From positions 1 through 64,000 of the forward strand of contig DATJFQ010000024.1 of assembly GCA_035495555.1 (NCBI GenBank): a stretch of DNA of 64,000 nucleotides, read 5' to 3'. Source of the stretch: DATJFQ01 sp035495555. Its GTDB lineage: Bacteria; Acidobacteriota; Vicinamibacteria; Vicinamibacterales; 2-12-FULL-66-21. Both the position numbers and the translations under genes were made by a program. Shown in pieces: positions 16,532 through 26,071 of the stretch (its first letter is position 1; the number at the start of each line of letters is the position of its first letter). The notes below the pieces were generated by a model. It was not told the DNA's origin. It did not search any database and saw only the letters and a list, made by a program, of their open reading frames with translations.

Positions 16532-18051
16532 GACTCGCGGCGCGCCGACGCGGAGAGCTTGATCAAGTACGCCGACGGCGTGGCCCAGAAGCGCGCGCGC
16601 AAGTCGCGAAGGCTGTCCGCACCGCCGTAACTGATCGACGAGCAGAGGTGCTTCATCATGTCCCGCACGATCGTGCGCGCGGAGCCCCGGGCGGGGACGC
16701 TGATCTCCATGCCTTCGGCGCCGATCGCTTCGAGCTCGACGCGATCCGCGTCCTCGACGTCGAGTCGGTCGCGAATCGCTTCGAGAGACGCCATGCCGCG
16801 CAGGACCTTGAAAGGCACCTTGACTGCTTTCTGCTGCTCTGGCAGCAGAACCGACTTGTGAACGATTTCGCCTGGCGCCTCCTCGGTGCCGGCGAACGCG
16901 CTCCCGAGCATGGCAGTGTCGCCTCCGAAAATCAGCGCGAGCGCCAGCGCACCGTGGCGGCGGATGCCCCCGTCTGCGATGAGCGGCACGTCGCTGTCTG
17001 CCACGACCGTGCGGCACTCGACGAGCGCCTGCGCCTGCGGGACGCCGAAGCTCGTCGTCATGCGCGTGGTGCAGCCGCCGCCGGGGCCGATGCCGACCTT
17101 GATTGCGTCGACCCCGCGGTCGAGCAGGAACTTCGCTCCCTCCGCCGTGCCGATATTTCCGGCGATGAGATCCACGTCGGGGTGGCCCTTTCGGAGTTCG
17201 GCGATCGCGCGGTCCATCACGACGGAATGGCCGTGCGCGATATCGATGACGAGCACGTCGACGCCCGCCTTGATCAGCTCCGCCGCGCGCTCCAGGTAGT
17301 CACCCGTCGCGCCGATCGCGGCACCGACCATCAGGCGGCCGTGCTCGTCCCGCGTGGCAAACGGCAGCTTCCGCTGACGGACGATATCGCGCGAGGTGAT
17401 GAGGCCGAGCAGCCGGCCGTCGTCGTCGACGAGCGGCAGCTTTTTCACGCGCCGCTCCGTCATGATCCGTTGCGCGTCGGCAAGGGAGGCGGGCCCGCGG
17501 TGGACCACCAGATGGTCGAGCGGTGTCATCCGGTCGCGCACGCGTAAGCGGTCCGGCGTGACGAACCGGATGTCGCGTTCCGTCAACAGGCCAGCCAGCC
17601 GTCCGTTGGCGTCCGTGACCACGAGCGTGCCGACGCGCGACCGCGTCATCAGCGCCTTTGCTTCCGTGAGCGTTGCGTCGACGGTCACGCTGTACGGGTC
17701 GCGGATGATGCCGTGCTGCGTCCGCTTCACGATCTCGACTTCCCGGACCTGCGGCTGGATGTCGCCGGGCCGGAATCCGCGGTCGATGATCCCGATCCCG
17801 CCCTCCTCCGCCTGAACGATCGCCATCGGCGCACGGGTGACGGTGTCCATGTTCGCGGAGACGATCGGCCGTTTCAGCGAGATGCGGCGCGTCAGGCGGC
17901 AGGAGAGATCGATCGCGCGTGGATCCCGCCGCTCGACGACGCTGAACTGCGGCGCGAGCAGGAAGTCGTCGAACGTGGCGCCGCGAACGAGATCGAGGAC
18001 GAAGGCGATCGCGGCCCGATCCAGCGGCCGCGGAAACTCGGGAGGCACCAT
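16519..18051 (-). CDS. IMP dehydrogenase/GMP reductase family protein with CBS pair
   Basis: About 510 residues on a TIM barrel with an inserted CBS pair (about 100-220: DPYSVTVDATLTEAKALM and DRMTPLDHLVV). The barrel elements are VSANMDTVTRAPMA, VDVLVIDIAHGHS, AGNIGTAEGAKFLLD, the Cys loop GIGPGGGCTTRM, ADGGIRRHGALALAL and AGTEEAPGE. IMPDH oxidises IMP to XMP. However, the Cys loop reads GGGCTTR where IMPDH has GSICTTR, and the flap reads DADRVELEAIGAEGMEISV where the catalytic Arg-Tyr of IMPDH is expected, with Val in place of Tyr. The end (SSISYGGADSL) resembles GMP reductase. I chose ATG 18051; a longer frame runs into the divergent mltB-like gene. IMPDH is the default call, with doubt about activity. 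Confidence 0.72.
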   Translation of the reverse strand: MVPPEFPRPLDRAAIAFVLDLVRGATFDDFLLAPQFSVVERRDPRAIDLSCRLTRRISLKRPIVSANMDTVTRAPMAIVQAEEGGIGIIDRGFRPGDIQPQVREVEIVKRTQHGIIRDPYSVTVDATLTEAKALMTRSRVGTLVVTDANGRLAGLLTERDIRFVTPDRLRVRDRMTPLDHLVVHRGPASLADAQRIMTERRVKKLPLVDDDGRLLGLITSRDIVRQRKLPFATRDEHGRLMVGAAIGATGDYLERAAELIKAGVDVLVIDIAHGHSVVMDRAIAELRKGHPDVDLIAGNIGTAEGAKFLLDRGVDAIKVGIGPGGGCTTRMTTSFGVPQAQALVECRTVVADSDVPLIADGGIRRHGALALALIFGGDTAMLGSAFAGTEEAPGEIVHKSVLLPEQQKAVKVPFKVLRGMASLEAIRDRLDVEDADRVELEAIGAEGMEISVPARGSARTIVRDMMKHLCSSISYGGADSLRDLRARFWATPSAYLIKLSASARRESYDR

Positions 18052-18102
18052 GCGCCCATCGTATCGCGGGGCGCCGCCGGAACAGGCGCATAATAAGCAA
18101 CG

Positions 18103-19110
18103 ATGCGATTGCTCGCAGCGGCCCTGGCCCTGGTCGTCACGCTTTATCCGCAGCAGCTTCCGGTCGTTCAGCTTCCGCCGCAACAGACCTTCGGCGAATG
18201 GCTGCTCGCGCTTCGCGCCGAAGCGTCGGCTCAAGGCATCAGCGACTCAACGCTCGATGCGGCGCTCAACGGTCTCGAGCCGGTTCCGGTCGTCATTGAA
18301 CGTGACCGCTCGCAGGCCGAGCTGGTGCTGACCCTCGATCAGTATCTCCAGCGGCGGCTGACGCCGAAGGTGATCAAGACCGCACGCGCGATGGGCAAAG
18401 AGCACCACGACGTCCTCGCGCGGGTCAGCGCGAAATACGGCGTCCCGCCGGGAATCCTCGTCGCCGTCTGGGGACTCGAATCCAATTTCGGCCGGTTCAG
18501 CGGGGTGCGGCCGACCATCGCGACGCTGGCGACGCTCGCGTACGATCGCCGGCGTGCGACGCTCTTCCGCCAGGAGCTGCTGGCCGCGCTGCACATCCTC
18601 GACAGCGGTGACGTGAGCGTCGACCGGATGCGCGGATCGTGGGCCGGTGCGCTCGGGCAGCCGCAGTTCATGCCGTCGAGCTTCCTCCAGTTCGCGCAGG
18701 ATTTCGACGGGGACGGCCGCCGCGACATCTGGACCTCGCTCCCGGATGTGTTCGCGTCGATCGCCAATTACCTGACCGAACACGGGTGGGCGAAAGGACA
18801 GATGTGGGGGCGCGAGGTCAAAGTGCCCGCGGCCGTTCTCCAACGGCTCGATAAACTGGCGCCCCTTCAGACCGAGGGCTGCCTCGCCCAGCGCCAGATG
18901 TCCGTGCCGCTCCCGCTGACGGAGTGGAGGAAGCTCGGCGTCACACAGACGTCCGGCCGGCGGCTTCCGTCGAGCGACCTCACCGCGTCAATGGTCCGCG
19001 CCGGCAGACGGGAGTTCCTGCTCTATCCGAACTACCAGGCCATCCTGGCTTACAACTGCGTCCACGCGTACGGATTGAGCGTCGCACTGCTCTCCGACAA
19101 AGTGCACTAG
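18103..19110 (+). CDS. mltB: Lytic murein transglycosylase, MltB type
   Basis: A 335-residue exported peptidoglycan lyase that cleaves the MurNAc-GlcNAc bond to leave 1,6-anhydromuramic acid. A signal sequence (about 1-18, LLAAALALVVTLYP) precedes the SLT_2 domain. The catalytic Glu lies in VAVWGLESNFGRFSG (about residue 126), and the family motifs GSWAGALGQPQFMPSSF and DFDGDGRRDIW follow. The end (NCVHAYGLSVALLSDKV) is typical of MltB. No lipobox Cys is seen after the signal, so it may be soluble in the periplasm. It is divergent from the IMPDH-family gene across 51 bases, which must hold both promoters. Confidence 0.9.
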   Translation: MRLLAAALALVVTLYPQQLPVVQLPPQQTFGEWLLALRAEASAQGISDSTLDAALNGLEPVPVVIERDRSQAELVLTLDQYLQRRLTPKVIKTARAMGKEHHDVLARVSAKYGVPPGILVAVWGLESNFGRFSGVRPTIATLATLAYDRRRATLFRQELLAALHILDSGDVSVDRMRGSWAGALGQPQFMPSSFLQFAQDFDGDGRRDIWTSLPDVFASIANYLTEHGWAKGQMWGREVKVPAAVLQRLDKLAPLQTEGCLAQRQMSVPLPLTEWRKLGVTQTSGRRLPSSDLTASMVRAGRREFLLYPNYQAILAYNCVHAYGLSVALLSDKVH

Positions 19111-19146
19111 CACTCGGGAATCGCATTCTCCCGGTAACATTCTCGG

Positions 19147-19800
19147 ATGCACTCCGTAGAGACGATTGAGCCGTTGCTGCGGGAGCGACTCGCTGGCACG
19201 CTGCCCGGCGTCGAGGTACAGCTTCGGTTCGCCTCCGGCTTGCCGCGCAAGGGTTGGAAACCCGGCGTCTATCCAAGTGATGCCAGGGTTGCCGCCGCGC
19301 TCCTGCTTCTCTACCCCGGTCCCGAGGGACTGACGATCCCGCTCACGGTCCGCGCGAGTCACTTACGCCGCCACGCGGGTCAGATCAGCCTGCCTGGGGG
19401 GGCCGCAGAAGCTGGCGAGTCACTCGAGGCGGCTGCGCTGCGCGAAGCGCACGAAGAAATCGGTGTGCCGTCGGAGTCTGTTCGCATTCTGGGATCCCTC
19501 ACGCCGGTATACGTGCTCGTCAGCGGCTTCACGCTCAACCCGATCGTGGGCATCACCGACACGCGACCTGACTTTCGCGCAGCCGCGCACGAAGTCGATC
19601 AAATCCTGGAAGTGTCGCTCGACGACGTGCAGGACGCTTCGCGGATTCGAACGGGCACGCGCATCCGCGAGGGGGTCGCCGTCGAATATCCGTACTTCGA
19701 TCTGCACGGCCATCAAGTGTGGGGCGCGACGGCGATGATTCTGGGAGAGTTCATCTCGCTGCTGCAGTCGCGGGGCGGACACAGTGAGATCGCAGATTGA
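19147..19800 (+). CDS. Nudix hydrolase, CoA pyrophosphatase type
   Basis: 217 residues. The Nudix box GGAAEAGESLEAAALREAHEEIG (quoted in parts: GGAAEAGE and REAHEEIG) is complete. It is preceded by RHAGQISLPGG, the extra signature of the CoA diphosphatases (NudL/YeaB), which cleave CoA into 3',5'-ADP and phosphopantetheine. SSFTL-type sequence (SGFTLNPIVGI) and EVDQILEVSL follow as in that subfamily. The gene starts 36 bases after mltB. Its last two sense codons and TGA lie inside a seven-base tandem array (19792-19833), so the very C-terminus is written by the repeat. Confidence 0.9.
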   Translation: MHSVETIEPLLRERLAGTLPGVEVQLRFASGLPRKGWKPGVYPSDARVAAALLLLYPGPEGLTIPLTVRASHLRRHAGQISLPGGAAEAGESLEAAALREAHEEIGVPSESVRILGSLTPVYVLVSGFTLNPIVGITDTRPDFRAAAHEVDQILEVSLDDVQDASRIRTGTRIREGVAVEYPYFDLHGHQVWGATAMILGEFISLLQSRGGHSEIAD

Positions 19801-19833
19801 TGATTGCAGATTGATGATTGCAGATTGCTGATT
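19792..19833 (+). repeat. Heptamer tandem array, alternating GCAGATT/GATGATT
   Basis: Six exact seven-base units alternate GCAGATT and GATGATT; the last is GCTGATT. The Nudix TGA (19798-19800) is part of the first and second units. The array continues to within 13 bases of the stop of the convergent ICMT-like gene. Confidence 0.85.
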
Positions 19834-19845
19834 GCACCCGGCGGG

Positions 19846-20277
19846 TCACACCATATAGGGCACGACGCGGCGCGTGCGGCGCATGTAATCGCGATACGCC
19901 GGGTATCGCACGACGAGCATGCGCTCCTCCAGCAACATCCTGGCGATGGCGCCGACGGTAATCAACGCGCCGCCGGCAATGCTGAACCACGAGAGGTGGT
20001 CGATGACCGCAGCCCACGTGAAGTAGAGGACGGCCGCATAGATCGGATGCCGCAGAACGGCATACGGCCCCGACGTGACGAGGCCGCCTTCCGTCGGGTT
20101 CGCCGCCGCATGAAAGCTGCGTCGTCCGAAGGTGATGCGCGCGTACAGCATCAGGAGGACGGCTGCGACCTGCACCGCGATTGCGACGGGTTCAGTCGCG
20201 AAGATAAACCCGCGGTAGATCAGCACAGCCAGGCCGGCGATCATGAGCGCGAAGGCAACGACGGAGCTCACACGCAT
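19846..20277 (-). CDS. ICMT/PEMT-like membrane methyltransferase
   Basis: About 143 residues with four hydrophobic stretches. The C-terminal half carries SGPYAVLRHPIYAAVLYFTW and LLEERMLVVRYPAYRDYMRRT, the RHPxY and EExxL-YxxY signatures of isoprenylcysteine carboxyl methyltransferase-like and phospholipid methyltransferase-like membrane enzymes. These use S-adenosylmethionine at the membrane; the bacterial substrates are mostly unknown. I chose the ATG at 20277 (MRVSSVVAF); longer frames run back into the ADOP gene. It follows the ADOP permease at 49 bases and may be the last gene of that transcript. Confidence 0.85.
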   Translation of the reverse strand: MRVSSVVAFALMIAGLAVLIYRGFIFATEPVAIAVQVAAVLLMLYARITFGRRSFHAAANPTEGGLVTSGPYAVLRHPIYAAVLYFTWAAVIDHLSWFSIAGGALITVGAIARMLLEERMLVVRYPAYRDYMRRTRRVVPYMV

Positions 20278-20326
20278 GTGCTGCACCTGAACGAACGTCC
20301 GCCATTGTATCCGGGTGCAGAGTTCG

Positions 20327-22981
20327 TCAGCTCCGCAACGTGCTGACCGGGTCGACCCGAATCGCGCGACGGGTCGGCAGATAGCAGGCCGCTGCGGCCG
20401 CGACCGCCAGCGCGGCCGCAACCGCGCCAAAGGTGAGGGGATCGACAGGGCTCACGTTGAAGAGCAACGCCCGCATCAGCCGCGTGAGGGCGAACGCCGC
20501 CATCAGCCCGGCTACGAATCCCGCGCACACCGGCCGGAACCCTTCGCGCATTACCATACTGATGATCGACGCCCCCCCGGCGCCGAGCGCCAGCCGCAAT
20601 CCAATCTCCGAGCGACGGCGGCTGACAGAGAACGCCAACGTGCCATAGATCCCGATCGCGGCGAGGACGAGCGAGGTCAGCGCAAACCCGGCAAGTAACA
20701 GCGCGCGGAATTTCGGCGCCGCGACCGCACGCGCCGCCAGTTCCTCGAGCGGCCGGACACGACTGATCGCAATGTTGCGGTCCATCGTGGCGAGCACCTG
20801 CCGCACGATGGAAACGGTCGCGACGGGATCCCCCGCTGTCCGTACCACCATCGTCATCTCGTCGGATGCGTATTGATCCTGCGGCACGTACACGACCGGT
20901 GGAGGGGCGTCGTCGATCGCTCCGACGTGCACGTCGCCGATTATCCCGACGATTTCGCGCGGTTGAGTCTCGCGCACCCCGAGATTGACACCGATGCGCA
21001 AAGAGCGGCCGATCGGATTCTCACCCGGCCAGTACTTTCGCGCCGCCGTTTCACTGATCAGGGCGACGCCGGCCCCGCCGCGGACGTCGGACCACGCGAA
21101 CGCGCGTCCTGCGTGGAGTGGAATGCGCATCGTGTCCAGATAGCCGGGGGTGATGCAGCGCACCTGCATCGATCCCTCCGCCGCGGGACCCGTGCGGTCG
21201 GGGAAAGTTACGGTGCCTCCGAAGCCCGTGGGCGTGAGCGGCGGGAGCAGGACGGCACCGGCCGCGATGACCCCCGGCTGTCCCTGGAGACGCTGCGTGT
21301 ACTCGCGGAAGAATGCGGCGTCGCTGTTGAACGTGGGATACGTGCCGCCTGGCAGCTGCACGTTGAACGTCAGCACGTGAGCGGCGTCGAATCCGGGCTG
21401 CACCCGGGTCAACTGATCGAAGCTCCGCAACGCCAGTCCTGCGCCCGCCAGCAGAACGACCGCCAGGGCGACCTGGACGGCGACCATCAGCTGCCGAAGC
21501 CCTCGACGGCTCGTGGTGACGTCCGTGCCCCGGCGTCCGTCCTTCAAGTACTTGCCGAGATCCGTGCGCGAGGCGATGAGCGCGGGAACGACGCCGAAGA
21601 GAAGACCGGTCGTCAACGACAGGACCAGCGCGAACACCAGGACAAGCGGGTTGAGGCCGAGCCCGTCGACGCGCGGCAGGTCGGCCGGTGCAATCGAGAG
21701 CAGGACGCGGAGCGCCCAGGATCCGACCAGGAGCCCGGCGATGCCGCCGCCGAACGCGAGCACGAGACTCTCGACACAGAGTTGGCGAAAAATCTGCGCG
21801 CGCGCCGCGCCGAGCGCCGAGCGCAGGGCCATCTCACTGATCCGCGTGGTCGCGCGCGCGAGGAGGAGGTTCGACACGTTCACGCACACGATCAGGAGCA
21901 GGCACAGGACCGCGGCGAAGAGGACGAGCAGCGGCTGCTTGACGTCGGCGACGAGCTTGTCGAGGAGCGGCGTGACCGCGACGGCATATTCCGCCACCTG
22001 ACGAGGATAGAGACGGGCCAGATCCGCTTCGATTGCGGCGATGTCCGCCTGCGCAGCCTGTTGTGATACGCCGTCCCGGAGACGCCCGACCACCGACAGA
22101 TAATGTGCGCCGCGCTGCCGCGGGGACAGCAACTCCGGCGTCAGCACCAGCGGAAGCCAGATCTCCGCGTGCTCGGGAAAGTCGAACCCCGGCGGCATGA
22201 TGCCGACGATTTCGTGCGGCTTGCCGTCAACGGTCACCATGCGGCCGACAGCGGACGGATCGCCGCCAAACCGCCGCTGCCACAGCCGGTACGAGATCGC
22301 CGCCACCGCCGCCGAATGTTCGCGCATGTCGCCGGCGTTCAGCGTCCGGCCGGACGCCGCTGGTACGCCCAGGGCGGCGAATACATCTGCGTCCGCATAC
22401 ACCGTGTCGACGCGCTCGGGCGTGTCGCCTGCGAGCGTGACGGTCGACGGGTTGTAAGCACCGAGGGACAGGAATGAATGATTGCGCGCACGCCAGTCCT
22501 GAAGATTGACCGCGGAGACGGCAAACGGTCTGCCGTTGTGGACCTCGTTCACGTCCATCACGCGGCCGGCGTCTGGATAGGGCAACGGGCGAAGCAGCAC
22601 TTGCTGGACGACGGTGAACATCGCAGCGCTCGCGCCGATCCCGAGCGCCAGGGTCAGCAGCACGCTCACCGTGAAACCGGGCGATTTCCGCAGCAGGCGG
22701 AGCGCAAACCTCAGATCGTGCAGGAACATGGGATCAACTCCCCTTCGCGCTGACGATTGGACGAGGAACGCCGGACGGTCGATGCGCCGGCATTCGCTCG
22801 CCAGCGCCACGACGCGGACTGCGAACCAGATCTCGATGGCGACCCGGGCCGGGACCGTCGCGCGACGGCAGCGGGCGCGGCGCACGCGCGAGAGATCTGC
22901 AACCGCAGGCTCGAAGCACCGGCGCCTGGCCGCGTCCGGCACGAATCGCGCGGCGAGCGACACGACATCAGGCATGCGCAT
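20327..22981 (-). CDS. ADOP-family permease coupled to PadR
   Basis: About 884 residues from the ATG at 22981 (22975 is an alternative). An Arg-rich prefix of about 80 residues precedes the usual start MFLHDLRFALRLLRKSPGFT and LALGIGASAAMFTVV. The first FtsX core has VNVSNLLLARATTRISEMAL, the second VSRRRSEIGLRLALGAGGAS, and the protein ends DPVSTLRS. The prefix (FVPDAARRRCFEPAVADLSR) aligns poorly with the prefixes of the other ADOP proteins here, though it occupies the same place. The start overlaps the 3' end of the PadR gene by 14 bases, indicating coupled translation. No ATPase partner is present. Confidence 0.9.
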   Translation of the reverse strand: MRMPDVVSLAARFVPDAARRRCFEPAVADLSRVRRARCRRATVPARVAIEIWFAVRVVALASECRRIDRPAFLVQSSARRGVDPMFLHDLRFALRLLRKSPGFTVSVLLTLALGIGASAAMFTVVQQVLLRPLPYPDAGRVMDVNEVHNGRPFAVSAVNLQDWRARNHSFLSLGAYNPSTVTLAGDTPERVDTVYADADVFAALGVPAASGRTLNAGDMREHSAAVAAISYRLWQRRFGGDPSAVGRMVTVDGKPHEIVGIMPPGFDFPEHAEIWLPLVLTPELLSPRQRGAHYLSVVGRLRDGVSQQAAQADIAAIEADLARLYPRQVAEYAVAVTPLLDKLVADVKQPLLVLFAAVLCLLLIVCVNVSNLLLARATTRISEMALRSALGAARAQIFRQLCVESLVLAFGGGIAGLLVGSWALRVLLSIAPADLPRVDGLGLNPLVLVFALVLSLTTGLLFGVVPALIASRTDLGKYLKDGRRGTDVTTSRRGLRQLMVAVQVALAVVLLAGAGLALRSFDQLTRVQPGFDAAHVLTFNVQLPGGTYPTFNSDAAFFREYTQRLQGQPGVIAAGAVLLPPLTPTGFGGTVTFPDRTGPAAEGSMQVRCITPGYLDTMRIPLHAGRAFAWSDVRGGAGVALISETAARKYWPGENPIGRSLRIGVNLGVRETQPREIVGIIGDVHVGAIDDAPPPVVYVPQDQYASDEMTMVVRTAGDPVATVSIVRQVLATMDRNIAISRVRPLEELAARAVAAPKFRALLLAGFALTSLVLAAIGIYGTLAFSVSRRRSEIGLRLALGAGGASIISMVMREGFRPVCAGFVAGLMAAFALTRLMRALLFNVSPVDPLTFGAVAAALAVAAAAACYLPTRRAIRVDPVSTLRS

Positions 22982-23303
22982 CGCGGGTGCGGGTGTCGAA
23001 TTCAGCGATGGCTTCGGTGTAGAACGCCCGGGTCGACGTCCAGGCCTGCGCGCCCGCGTCGGTGAGCGTGTAGCGGCGTTCCTTGATGATTTGGCCGTCG
23101 ACGATCTTCTGGTCGTAGGCGCCATCCACGAGTCCGGCGTCCTCGAGCCGCGCCATCATCTGATAGAACGCCGGGGCGGAGCGTGCGACCCCTCGCTTCG
23201 CGAGCGCGCGGCGCAGGTAGCGTCCCGGCCGCTCCCCCGCGCGCAGTAATCCCAGCACCAGGAACTGCAGGTGCGTAATCGCTGGAATTCGGCGGCGTGA
23301 CAT
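22968..23303 (-). CDS. PadR-family transcriptional regulator
   Basis: 111 residues: ITHLQFLVLGLLRAGERPGRYLRRAL, then APAFYQMMARLEDAGLVDG and ERRYTLTDAGAQAW. The winged-helix layout is PadR. The usual HGY is replaced by PGR and the GTLYxxL segment by APAFYQMM, so this is a divergent member compared with the three other PadR proteins in the window. It overlaps the ADOP gene downstream by 14 bases and starts 95 bases after the stop of the previous ADOP gene on the same strand, so two PadR-ADOP pairs lie head to tail. Confidence 0.85.
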   Translation of the reverse strand: MSRRRIPAITHLQFLVLGLLRAGERPGRYLRRALAKRGVARSAPAFYQMMARLEDAGLVDGAYDQKIVDGQIIKERRYTLTDAGAQAWTSTRAFYTEAIAEFDTRTRDAHA

Positions 23304-23316
23304 AACGCCGCATTAT
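23302..23316. promoter_or_regulatory. Possible PadR operator at the padR start
   Basis: A 15-base near-palindrome, ATAACGCCGCATTAT, with one mismatched pair around a central C. It overlaps the start codon of the PadR gene (ATG at 23303-23301). It is short and could be chance, but its place matches the dyad at 12212-12232. Confidence 0.35.
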
Positions 23317-23398
23317 ATCAATTCACGAGCGCGGACGGCCCATCTTCCGGCGGATCTGGAAATCCGGCGGGAGAACGGAAATCGTCAATGGGAGCTGA

Positions 23399-26071
23399 TC
23401 AGGACCGGACCAGCGTCCCTGGTTGGATGCGCGCGGCGCGCGCCGCGGGGACGAATGCCGCAAAGAGGGTGACGAACGCCAGCGCCAGAGCGGCGGCGGC
23501 CAGCGACAGCGGATCAGCAGGCGTGACGCCGAAGAGCAGCGCGCCCATCGGACGCGTGGCGATCGGCGTGACCGCCAGCCCGGCTGCGATCCCCGCGCCA
23601 GCCAGCCACGCCGCTTTCCGGAGCACCAGTGCGAGCACCGACGCCTTTTCGGCGCCCAACGCCATCCGGATCGCGATCTCGCGCTGCTGCTGGGCGACCG
23701 ACCATCCCATCAATCCGTAAATGCCGATCACGGCCAGCGTCAGCGCGAGCACGCTGAACCCCGTGACGAGGGCGGACACGAATCGCGGCCGAGCGACGGC
23801 ATGCGCGATGTGGTCGTCCATCGTCTTCACGTCGGCGATCGCGAGCGTGGGGTCGAGCTCCGCCACGGCATGCCGGATCGACGGCACCATCTGGTAGGGG
23901 TCCCCCGCCGTCCTGACGACGAATGCCATGAACGGGAACGAGCGCTGGGACGCGGGCTGATAAATCTCGGGGCGCGGCGGAACGGCAGGGCCGAGATGGC
24001 GGATGTCCGATGTCACGCCGACGACGGTCAACCACGGCTCTTCGGCGCTGATCCGCACGCGCTTGCCGATCGGGCTGTGTGCTGGCCATTGCTGCCGCGC
24101 AAGCGTTTCGTTGACGAGAACGACGCCCTGTGAGTTGCGGGTATCGGTGAGCGCAACGTCGCGGCCTTCGAGGATCCGGATGCCCATCGCCGAGAAGAAA
24201 CCCGGCATGACGACCTGATATCCCCCGGCGGGCTCCTGTCCTGGTTCGGGAATCGGCCGGCCGTCCACCTGATAGGTCGTCCCGAAGTCATCGCCGCCAA
24301 TCGGCAGGGTCACCGCCGATCCCGCCGCCGTCACGCCGGGAAGCGCGAGCAGCCGTTCCTGCAACGCCGCATAGAAGCGGACCTGTTCCGACTGATACTC
24401 GGCGGTACGACCGGTCAGATTGATCGCGAACGTCAGCAGGTTGCGCGTGTCGATCCCGGTATCGACGTGCGTCAAGGACGCGAAGCTGCGCACGAGCAGC
24501 GCGGCGCCCGCGACGAGCAGCACGGCAATCGCAATCTGGCAGGCGACCAGCCAATCCCGGACGCGGCTGCTGCGCCGCGATCCCGAGGCGCGCGTCGAGC
24601 CCTCGGCCAGCGCCGAGGTCAGGTCGCCCCGTGAGCACTGGAGCGCCGGCGCGATGCCGAACGCAACGCCCGCAAACACGGCGACGGCGGCGGCATAGAT
24701 GAGCACACGCCAGTCGAGCGTCACGCTCAGCGCGGTCACGTCGTCCGGCGCAACGCGCAGCAGCATGCGCACGGACCACCACGCGAAGATGGCGCCGGCG
24801 GCCGCGCCGGCCACGGAGAGGACGAGCGCCTCGGTCAGCAGCTGCCGCGCGATGCGCAGGCGTGTCGCGCCGAGCGCCCGCCGGAGCGCGAGATCCCGCC
24901 GTCGAGCCGCGCCCCGCGCCAGCAGCAGGCTCGCGACGTTCGCGCACGCAATCGCCAGCACGAAGACGACCGCCATCGCAAGCACGATGAGCGGACGTTC
25001 GAGTGTTCCGAAGAACTGCGTGCGCGCATCCACGAGCATGGCGGTTCGGCCGCCGTCCTGCGGGTACTGCACCGACAGGCGTGCGCCGATCGCGCGCACT
25101 TCCGCGTCCGCCTGCCTCTCGGTCACCCCCGGACGCAATCGCGCGACGACCCGGATATAGCCGGCATTGCGGTTGTCGCGGACGTCCCTGTCTTCGTCAA
25201 TGGCGACGCGAGGTACGTCTCCGGGGCCCCCTGGCACGAAGAGGTCCGGCCCCGCACCGGCCGTCGGTGTGCCGGTGATGAACGGCCAGAAGAACTCGCG
25301 CGGCATCACCGCGACGACCGTACGCGCCCGGCGATTCAGCGTGATCGCACGCCCGACAATTGACGGGTCGCCGCCGAAGCGCCGGACCCACAGTCCGTAG
25401 GTCAGGACGACGGCGTTGGGATCCGCGTGACCGCCATGAAAAGTGTCGCCGATCAGCGGACGGACCCCGAGCACATCGAAGAATGTCGACGAGACACTGG
25501 CGCCGGGGAGCGTTTCGGGATCGCCGCGGCCCGTCAAGGTATAGGAGATGTGGCTCAGCGCCGCGAACCCGGAAAAGCTCGTGGACTGCGCGCGGAAATC
25601 CATCATGCGCCCTGGGCCGAACGGAGTCGGCCGTCCATCGGTGTTGCGGTTCCACAGGAACACCAGCTCGCCCGGATCCGTGAACGACAGCGGCCGCAGT
25701 AGCGCGGCGTTCACAACGCTGAAAATCGCCGTGTTTGCGCCGATACCGATCGCAAGGGTCAGCAGAGCGACGGCCGTGAAGCCCGGCGTCCGCCAGAGCC
25801 CGCGCAGCGCATAGTTGACGTCCTGACGCAAATCTCGCCACATGCTTTGCCGCCCCCGCTCCCGCATGACTTGCTCGTCGATCGTCCGGACCTCGCGCCG
25901 GATCCGCTCGAGGTCGCCGAAGCGCCGCTCCGCCTCGCGGCGCGCCGCGTCGGTGTCGAGCCCCTGCGCGCGCGCGTCGCGGGCCCGCATCTCGAGGTGA
26001 AACGTCAGCTCGTCGTCCACGTCGCGCCCGACGTCGCGCCACGGCCTGCGGTCTTGCCGACCGTCGCTCAT
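23399..26071 (-). CDS. ADOP-family permease coupled to PadR
   Basis: 890 residues. The N-terminal prefix of about 80 residues contains DVDDELTFHLEMRARDARAQ and AARREAERRFGDLERIRRE, the helical permease-prefix domain found on many ADOP proteins. The first transmembrane unit begins NYALRGLWRTPGFTAVALL with LAIGIGANTAIFSVV. FtsX cores follow: ANVASLLLARGAARRRDLAL and VAQQQREIAIRMALGAEKAS. The end is IQPGTLVRS, less conserved than the DPxxALRxE of its relatives. The start overlaps the PadR stop by 4 bases (ATGA), so the two are translated together. Transport substrate unknown; no ATP-binding subunit nearby. Confidence 0.92.
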   Translation of the reverse strand: MSDGRQDRRPWRDVGRDVDDELTFHLEMRARDARAQGLDTDAARREAERRFGDLERIRREVRTIDEQVMRERGRQSMWRDLRQDVNYALRGLWRTPGFTAVALLTLAIGIGANTAIFSVVNAALLRPLSFTDPGELVFLWNRNTDGRPTPFGPGRMMDFRAQSTSFSGFAALSHISYTLTGRGDPETLPGASVSSTFFDVLGVRPLIGDTFHGGHADPNAVVLTYGLWVRRFGGDPSIVGRAITLNRRARTVVAVMPREFFWPFITGTPTAGAGPDLFVPGGPGDVPRVAIDEDRDVRDNRNAGYIRVVARLRPGVTERQADAEVRAIGARLSVQYPQDGGRTAMLVDARTQFFGTLERPLIVLAMAVVFVLAIACANVASLLLARGAARRRDLALRRALGATRLRIARQLLTEALVLSVAGAAAGAIFAWWSVRMLLRVAPDDVTALSVTLDWRVLIYAAAVAVFAGVAFGIAPALQCSRGDLTSALAEGSTRASGSRRSSRVRDWLVACQIAIAVLLVAGAALLVRSFASLTHVDTGIDTRNLLTFAINLTGRTAEYQSEQVRFYAALQERLLALPGVTAAGSAVTLPIGGDDFGTTYQVDGRPIPEPGQEPAGGYQVVMPGFFSAMGIRILEGRDVALTDTRNSQGVVLVNETLARQQWPAHSPIGKRVRISAEEPWLTVVGVTSDIRHLGPAVPPRPEIYQPASQRSFPFMAFVVRTAGDPYQMVPSIRHAVAELDPTLAIADVKTMDDHIAHAVARPRFVSALVTGFSVLALTLAVIGIYGLMGWSVAQQQREIAIRMALGAEKASVLALVLRKAAWLAGAGIAAGLAVTPIATRPMGALLFGVTPADPLSLAAAALALAFVTLFAAFVPAARAARIQPGTLVRS

